Assembly (NCBI GenBank): GCA_964036045.1
Contig: OZ038382.1
Location: 9,838,982 to 9,902,981 of the forward strand
Length of the DNA stretch: 64,000 nucleotides
Reading direction: 5' to 3'
DNA from: Eutreptiella sp. 'Long Island Sound 2002'
Lineage: Eukaryota; Euglenozoa; Euglenophyceae; Eutreptiales; Eutreptiaceae
The position numbers were made by a program, and so were the translations under genes. The notes under the pieces are model-generated. The model ran no database searches. It was not told the origin of the DNA and worked only from the letters and a program-made list of their open reading frames with translations. Of this stretch, positions 49,801 through 58,800 are shown in pieces (positions within the stretch are counted from its first letter, which is position 1; each line of letters opens with the position of its first letter).

Positions 49801-52800
49801 GCTCACCATGAAAATTTGGTGAGGTGACAAAAACACAAGGGGAATGAGTTTTTTTTCTTTTTGTCTGGGTTATTCTCACTTTGAGTGTACACATGTGATG
49901 ACCAAAGGAAACTGCCTCTCAATTGCATACATAAAAAATGTTCAGGCGCCAGCTCTAGCAAGGCTCTAGCAAATATTGGTCAAGAACTATGCGGTCGCCG
50001 GACGCTGGAGGTGGGGGGAGGGGGACTGTTGGGGTCGGGTATCTGCACAGGCGTGCCATGCACAACAGCCCAACACCTACCCCCAACCGCCCCCCCCATC
50101 GCCCGTCCCTATTCACAACAGCCCGACACCGTCCGCAACAGGGCCCCTCACCGTCCGTTCCGACAGGGTCCCCTACCAACAACGGCTGCAATCTCCTCTG
50201 CACAGCCTCCCCCTCAAAAGGGCCCGAAAACCAGCCGAACCGACCAGGACGGACAAGGAACGGCTAATGCACGTGGAAAAGGGCTTTGAGGTGATGCCAG
50301 CCCCAAAAGGCTGTTTTGACGATATCGGAGCACTGGAAAACGGGATTTGAGGTGTTGCCGGTGCCTAAATTGCATTTTGAGGGCAATAGGACACCAGAAC
50401 ACAGGATTTGCGGTGTTGCTCCTCCCCAAGTCGCATGTTGAGCATGAGGGGCAGTGGAACAGGGTTGAGGAGCTGCCAGTCGATGGGCTGCCTTTTGAGG
50501 GCATGGGGTGGGGGGGTCCGGGTACAAGGCACGGGCCCGACCGCTCGCCCGCGCCACAAATGAACAGACGCCCTCGCCTCTTGTCTGCAGAGATGCCGGT
50601 GGCCCCGTCCACACAGGGCCATCCAGAAGAGAGCGCCTGGGCCCACACAAAGAGCCTTGAAGGCCGGAGCCCCGAACCGAAAACGCATGCAGCCCCAGTC
50701 CACCCACCTTCAGATCCGTGGCATTCAGGTTGGCCCCCTTCTCCAGCAGCAGCTTCAGCATGTCCACGTGGCTGCCGAAGAGGCACAGGTGCAGAAGGCT
50801 GTAGCTTTCCACGTCTTGGCCGTCCCTCTGCGATGGGATGCAGGACGAGAAGCACGCAGGGGCTACCGGCCGGCCCATGGGAATGCTTCCGCCGGGGAAG
50901 GGTCATGAGCTGTGGGGCAATTAGCACCAAACTGATTTTCCTCAATTTTGGGTGCAGGAAGTAGGTCAAGCGGGCACAACGGCGAGGCACAATACTCAGA
51001 ACAGACAAAAATGCTGCGATGACCACTCCCCATTCAAAAATACATTACACAAAGGGTACAATTTCCCCTATTCCATGAGGATTGATGAGCGTTCCCCATA
51101 GCAGCAGGAGGGAGGGAGGGAGGGAAGGCGAGCGGACAAGCCAACCATCAACACCCCAACAGCGTGCAGCAAGTTAAGTGACAGAGTCCTCCTTGGGCAA
51201 GGGGGGCAAGGACATTGCAAGGGCAGGGGCCCACAGCGGATTCAGGACCGGAAGAAAGTTGCGTTGGGAGGTTGGCAAATCAGCAACCATCCAGAAGCCT
51301 CCAGAATAAACAGCATTCGTAAAGGGGGGGTGGGTGGGTGACCACCAGCCCCTCCCCCCTCTCTCCCTATGGGGTGGAAGTTTGGGCCCGTAGCCCCTCT
51401 TAGATAAGCACATCCTTGGGCTAGAGCGACCACTGCCGTGCGCGCGCGCGCACCCCGCACACCGGGGGGCGGGTACTGCACGATGCCTCGGGGTTTTCAT
51501 CTGTTTTTGGACTGCGTCGAATCAAGACGTGACCGGGTTCTCTGTGTTTCTAGCCAATAGAACCTTCTACGAACAGTCAACCGCCTGGGCAGTATTCCCC
51601 CCCCCCTCCCAACGGCATTTGTAACCAACAGTAACCGCTCTGACCGTCAATTCCCGTGTGCCTGTGTTTATTGTGGGGGATGACCTGAGGTCCGTGTCAC
51701 ATGTGGCCCCCCTCGTCCAACGGAAGCACATCGGCAGCTGCGGCACGCGCACCGTCTTCGCAGACACCACCCCTTGAACCCCCACACTTGTGGCCACCAT
51801 TGCGCTGCGGTGCACACTTTGTTTTGGGGGGGGGGTACACGTGCAGTGCACTGACCTCCACTGCACAGCACTACTATTGCCCGCCCCCCCCCCCCTTCAG
51901 CCCAACCCAATCCTTCCCAGTCCTCTGCCCAGTCCCTTAGGGCTACTCAGCGCCTTCCCTGTCTTGCAGCTTTGTGAGGAAGCACGAGGGCGCTTCCCTG
52001 CGGCGCTTGTCGCTCGTCCTGGCACGGCGCTGTGTGGGGTCTGCACTTGCAAACCAATTGCAGGCACCGAAGCCCAGCCCCCCCTAATATCCGAAGCCTC
52101 TTTCCCCTAAAACCCACCGGGGCTCGCTCGACAACATCCATCACAGTCACAACCTGCAGCACCTGCGGTGCACCGAGGCAGGCCGTGGCAAGCCAGGGCT
52201 GGCGCCGAGAGGACTGCACTGCAGGTGCTGAGGAGCTCAAGTGCCGCCGTCACATACCTGATACGTCAGCTTCTGGTCCACATCAGCTCCGTTTTCGATG
52301 AGAACGCGGGCACACTCCTGAAGGGGCACAGAAGGCGCATGCGGGGTCATGCATCGGTTGGCAGGGCCAAGGGCCCCTGGCAGAGTTCCACTTGAAGGAG
52401 GGGGGGGGGGGGCGGGCTCCCGAGGAGGGTGGGTGGCCCCAGGCTAACATTAGTAGAGAGGGAAGGGGGGGGGGGGGTCTGAGATCCCAAAATTTCGTGT
52501 ACCGAAAATGGCGGAATCAGATTTTCCCGATTGCAAATTTCGTTTTCTCCCGCGATGGTCACTTTGGTCCGGGGGAGGGGGGGGGGGGGGGGGTCCTTCT
52601 ATGGGTGTCAGCCGTTCCAATGTAAGCCAGGGTTGCCGCCCCCGACCCACCCCGCCACTGGTCTCGAAGTAATGGAGGGCAGTTTTTGGGTCAGCCCAGA
52701 AATACATTTACCCTGGAGCCACGAGGTGCCCGTTTGTGTTGCACAATGGGGGTTCCACGCCTTGTTCGAAAATCTGTAAAGGCAAAAGGACCGCAGCTTT

Positions 52801-55800
52801 AGCCATGGCATGCAATGGCATCTCCCCAAAAGGATGTGAACGTGCCATTGATGCTATCTTATGCCGTGGAAAATTGCGCCAAAGGCGCGGAGCAAAAAAT
52901 GGCCCGATCGCTGAGGGGGGGGGGGGGGGATGATCTGGAACCCCCCACCCACCCCTTGGGCTCTGGCCACTCTGGCCCCTGGGCCTTTTCATACATCCTC
53001 CGATGCATCAGGGGAATCTGTCGAGAGCCATCCCTCCCTCGCTGCGGTTGTGCGTGTGGATAGAACCAACGGGCCAATGCCGCCACAAATGTGGGAAGCC
53101 CATTTATAGTACAAGTACGGATGCATATCCCATTTCTATCCCAAGATGTGGCCTGGGGGGATACCCCATGTCTTAGTTCCAGGCCAGGGCATCGACACTC
53201 CACTTCAGCATCCCTGACCTACCCCCCCCCCCCGCCCTTGTGAGAGCAACACTCAAGTCCCAGAATTTGACGGAAACAACACCTACCGTTGCTCTGACAG
53301 GAGCGTTGCTCTCGCAAGTGGGGGGTACCCCTCCGGAGTCCCCAACCTGCGACTATGGGGAGCTTCTTCGCCCAACAGGGACTGTTGAAAAAATAGGTTT
53401 GGAACTGGTTGAAGATTTCACCCCCACTTATGTGTCTTATGTGTGATCAAAATGCTCACGATTTGCAGGGGTGTTCAAATATGCCCATGACCGGAACATT
53501 CCCATCGGCCCCCCCTGTGTGACGTTTCGTCCGGTTGCGGTTTCTTTACGGGGCCCTGGACAGTCACCCGTTCGTCCCTTCGCGTGCTGCGTCGAGTCAA
53601 TGCTTTCTGACGGCCGCTGCGGCCGGTGTTCCCTGTGGCGTCGTTGCCGCGCTAGCAGGGCCCAGTAGTTGGCGCACGGGGGTTGTGCTGGTTGTCGCCC
53701 CCCCACCCCCCTCGCCCCGCCTACATGCCGCGGGTATCAGGGTCCAGAGCTACACTGAACCACCGCCCATGTACCCCGCTCAAAGTCACACCAAGCCTGA
53801 CATCTGGAGGCTCGAAATGTGCTCGAGCATCCGCCCCTGTCTAGGGGCCCACTGTTTCAGTTTCCTGCAAACAAGGCATTTATGCAAAATCCCGACCAGT
53901 AGCTCTCACCAAAACTTGATTTTGGGCTAATATCTCACACGAGGCCTGACATTTGGAGGCTCGAAATGTGCTCCACTATCCGCCAACACCGGCAGGAGTC
54001 AGGGGAGTGTGTGAAGGGAGACCCACCGCATGTGTGATGTGCCTTGCATTGCCTTCCCCCGCAGGGCGTCACTGCAAGGCTCCCCGCGGCCCTCGCATCC
54101 AGCCGGGTCCACAACGGAAGACTCTCAAGCGGCACACGGTGGGGCACAAGCGCATACCACTTGGCCGGAGAATGTGGCGTACATGAGCGGGCTCATGTTC
54201 CAGTCCTTGTCTTTTTGGTCGATGTCCATCCGATCCAGCACTCTGCAGTGGCAAAGTGGCACAGAAGCACAGCACATGCGCAGTGCGACTGCACGCCTGC
54301 AGCCCCGTCATTCTCAGACCCACCGCCAAGTCCGTTGCAGTCCCGTGGCCATTGTGATTTTCGGTTCCGTAGCCCAATCCATTTCGCTGCAGAGACCAGT
54401 CCAACTTCGGAGAGACCGGTAGTACCCATTCCGCGGCGGTGGCACGCAGGATGAGGGTGTAAGACAAAGGCTACAGGGGCGCACAAAAGGTCGAACGGAA
54501 CCCCCCCCACCCTCCCCGACCGCCCCGTGCGTGAGGCCCAATCGCTCCACCTCTCACCGCTCGCCTCTACACCCAGCCTACACCCAGCCACTGTCTCCCT
54601 GATGGCAAGTGCCAGGCTCAATCGCATTTGTAACCGACAGTAACAGGGGTCCAAGGTTCCCGTACCCGATCGGCGTTTGGTTCCCGGTAGTAGGGAAAAA
54701 CGGGGGAAAACGGGGAAAAACGGGGGGAAACGGGGGGAAACGGGGGAAAACGGGGGAAAACGGGGGGAAAACGGGGGAAATCTGGGGGGGGGGGGTATTT
54801 TGGACAAGACCCACCCACCCGACTTTTGCCCCCCCCCCCCCGTTTATAATTTTGTGGGGAGCATTTTTTGCAAACCAAATTGAAGCCAAGGCGCTCTCCC
54901 GGGTTAGGCATCCCAGCCCCAAAGGGTGACGCACATAGCAAAAAGAAAATCATCAATATGCACGTCACCCATTGATGCTGCCGTACATGCCAACAAATGT
55001 ACGGCCCCGCCGGTAGCTTCGTGTTGTTTTGTTATATGTTGACCGGTCTCCGGTTTGCCCCGGGGAAATCTTTTAGGCGGGCCCCGGGGTTGCCCTGTCC
55101 CTTCCCTTGTCCTGGCCCGGCCTCGCTGCTGCTGGTTTTTTTTTGGGGTTTTTGTGGTTTTCTGCTTTTTTTTTCTTTTTGTTATTTTTCGGAGGTCCAT
55201 GGAAGAAAATGAGGTCGATGCAATGGCTCTATGGTTGCACAGGTGGCACCAAACCATTCATTGCAAAACTGATACGCCCAATGTGGTGTTGGTCGGTCAA
55301 TGCCAATTGCTTCTCGGAGCGCGCCAGTTTGTAAAAGCTAAAACTTCGTTCTACATCCACCGCCGTGTGCGTGATGGGCATCTGTGTGGAGATGAGAGCA
55401 ACATAAGCAGGGGTATGCATGTAAAAAAATAGTGGCAGTGCAAGAGACCTAAGCATTCATCACAGTTCCCATCCTCCCCCATTTTCCCCCCGTTTTTCCC
55501 CGTTTTTCCCCATTTTCCCCCGTTTTTCGCCCGTTTTTCCCCGTTTTTCCTCCATTTGTATCCCTTAACCTATGTCACAGACTTTCCTCTCTTTGATCCT
55601 TTAGTAAAAAACCCTCTCCTGTATCCCGCACCCAAACGGCGTTTAGTCGCCTACTGTTCCCGGATCCTGGGAACCTTGGACCCCTGCAGTAACCGCCCCC
55701 AACCCGCCTGTCTAACGGCTTCTGGGGCCGCCTCTGAGGTCCCTTCCCTTCTAATGCATCTCTGGGCGGCGTGCCTCCGTGCCGTGGCCGGCGGATGCGC

Positions 55801-58800
55801 GGCGGTGCAGTGTTTCCAGCGCTCGCCGTATGAAGCGGGGGTGTGCGGGAAGGGGGGGGGGGGGGGCGGGTGAACCGGGTTTCCACCGCCGTAGATTCCA
55901 TGAAACACTTTGTAGAAGGTACGGCAAGCCCTTAGTCTAGATGTCCTTTGAAAGAATGCCCACTTTTGGAGGCATGCTGCATGACGAGGGAATCCAATCA
56001 CGAGAGCCACCCTTGTACAATTCCCTTTTGTGATGGCTGGTTTCCTGTTGTAGCGTTATCCACCAACGTTTTCCTCATTCTGATCCATTTGAGGAGGCGG
56101 ACGCGGCGCCGTGCGCGAAGCGCGACCTGCGATGTGCATGTCCACCCCCACACCCGATGCGAGGCACGAGGCACTGAAAGGAACGCTCTACGCCCCCGTC
56201 TGAGCGAAGAAAGGGTGTGAAACGCACACTGGAGGGTGCCCCGGTGGGTGCTATGACCTCTTGTCCTCCAGCTCCGCGGCGCGCTTCGCCGCCTCCTTCT
56301 CGCGCATCAGCTGCTTGATGTAGCGGCGGCGCCACCAGTCGTAGTCCCGGTCCTCGTCCTCGTCCTCCTCCTCGTCCTGCAGGCGGCGGGCGACCTCCGC
56401 CTCCCGCTCCTTCTGCAGCTCAACCTCCAGCGCTGCGTTGACCACTTTGCCGCGTTCTGCGGAAACCAGCCGCCGGGGGATGGGGCGCTGCCACGCGGGG
56501 GCGATGGGATAAATAGGATAAAGGGACGGACGGGGGGGGGGGGGTAATCCGCACGGGCAAAAGGACAGGCCGAAAGTGGAGAGGGTGCACAGTTAAGAAC
56601 CGTGAGAGTGGGGCAGGTGTACGGGTTGGGAACGCACTTGGGCTTGTTGCCTGGAGGCATCGATGCATTGGAAGGGGGCGAGGTACCCCCTGTGTGACAT
56701 TCCGTCTGGTTGTTTTTTCTTCACAGGGCCCTGGACGGTCACCCGTTCTTCCCTTCGCATGTTGTGTCGGGTGGCTGCTTTCTGTCGGCACTGTCCCCAC
56801 TCCTGTGTGACAATTCGTCGGGTTGCGGTTTCTTTACGGGGCCCTGGACAGTCACCCGTTCGTCCCTTCGCGTGCTGCGTCGGGTCAATGCTTTCTGACG
56901 GCCGCTGCGGCCGGTGTTCCTTGTGGTGTCGTTTTCGCGTTAGCGGGGCCCAGTAGTTGGCGCACGGGGGTGGTGCTGGTTTTTGCGGGGGTCGTTTTAG
57001 GGTTTTTGCTGCCCATTCTTCTTAAGGTCCAGGTCCTACACCCCATGTCTCGCCGCGTTTCCGTTTGCACGAGGCCCAGTTGCTCCACCTCTCCGCGTGT
57101 TGGTACACCCCCCCCCCCCCGTCCAGGGCGCCCACCCTATGCCCAGCCACTGTCTCCCTGATGGCAAGTGCCAGGCTCAATCGCATTTGTAACCGACAGT
57201 AACCGCCCCCAACCCGCCCGTCTAACGGCTTCTGGGGCCGCCTCTGAGGTCCCTTCCCTTCGAATGCATCCCTGCCTGGCGGCGTGCCTCCGTGCCGTGG
57301 CCGGCGGATGCTCGGCGGTGCAGTGTTTCCAGCGCTCGCCGTATGGGGCGGGGGAGTGCGGGAAGGGGCGGGGGGGCAGTTTCCTGGGTGATAGTGAGAA
57401 TGCTCGTCCCACTCGGTACCGGGGGGGAAGGCGATGCTAACAACCGACCAGAAGATCCGTTGTCGCATGCAGATCCCCAAGACATAAGACCACAGAAACA
57501 GTATTGAGCGATGGCAATTGGCAGTTGGCGGCGATTGGCGATGGGCGATTGGCGGTTGGTGGCGGTTGGCGATGGGCGATTGGCGGTTGGTGGCGGTTGG
57601 CGGCTGGCGGTCCCTGGGGGGCTGTCCTTAACAACCAAAAAAATTGGGGTTCTTAACGTAACTTAGCTCAAGGACAGCCCTGCCGCAGCACTCCCCACAA
57701 CCCCCCCGCCGCCGCCGCGGGCACTGTGTAAGTGGCGCTCAACACTGATCACATGCATCACCCCCACTCACTGGCGGCGGGGGGAGGGCGCACCGATGAT
57801 CATCTCCACCATCTCCCGGTGGCCGTACGCCGCCGCGATGTGCAGGGCCACGCGCCCGTCGGTGGTCCGCTCGCACAGCCGGGCCCCGCGGCCGATCAGC
57901 TCCCGGGCCGCGGCCGTATTGCCGGTGAAGGCGGCGATGACCAGGGGGCTGCGGCCCGTCACGTCTTTGGCGTTCACGCTGACCCCCGGCTCTTTGAGGG
58001 CCTCGGCCAACTGCGGAGCGGGAGGGAGGTCGCTGGAGAGGGGTCTGTCGTGGCACGAAAGACAGAGCCCGTGTTGTGCGGTGCCGGCTTGGCGTGTAGA
58101 AGGCCGACCAGGCTATTGCTTAAGGACCCTTGAGGGGGGGGGGGGGGGGGGCTGGCCAGCCCCGGCCGACCCACCCACCCACCCACCCACATCAGAAAAA
58201 CTTTCCTCCGGCAAAAGATGAAATTTATCAAAGGGGCCGGAAATTTGAGGCCGATTTTAGGTCCACAATTTTTTTTTGGACTCTGACCCCCACCCATCCA
58301 CTTGGGGGGGGGGGGGGTCTCCTTAAGCAATAGCCTGAGGCCGACTATTGCTGTTGTTCAGTACCGGAAGCCGCCCTTTCCCCCCAAACCGTCACGTCTC
58401 GGGCAGGACGACCAGACATGCCACTGGCGTCTGGCAGGGAAACAGGTTCACAGTAGCAATCGGCCCCTCACCAAAGGCCACTCAGTAATACCCGCCCCCT
58501 GCACCACCAGAACTCAGTAGGAACGGGCTGCGTCCAGGGTGCAGTAGGACCGTGCTCCATTCGAATCAACGAGATCCCCCCCCCCCCCCGTCGCTTCCGA
58601 CCTTCAAGATCAACGCTTACGAGAGGCGGGGCCCCAAGTCCCCATCACTGTCCTGCCCCAGGTCTGCTCATGGCCAGCCGAATTTCGTTATCGTCATTTC
58701 GTCATCGGCGGGGGGGGGGGGGGGATGCGATCCTTCGTGTACAAGTAGTACGAGGGGCGGGGGCCATAAGTCCCCATCACTCCTCCCCTGCTTTGGGGAC

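Larger units (their letters stand above)
54577..55860 (+). repeat. Family A terminal part, split by the hAT element
   Basis: 54577-54643 plus 55687-55860 together match 57137-57375 continuously: GGCAAGTGCCAGGCTCAATC and GTAACCGCCCCCAACCCGCC are adjacent in the intact copy. Confidence 0.9.

Noticed and set aside
53050-53165. Minus-strand segment with NGLPTFVAALARW resembling an ankyrin helix
   Set aside because: Codon use is AT-rich unlike the other exons, no matching donor and phase with exons 4 and 5, and no second helix nearby.
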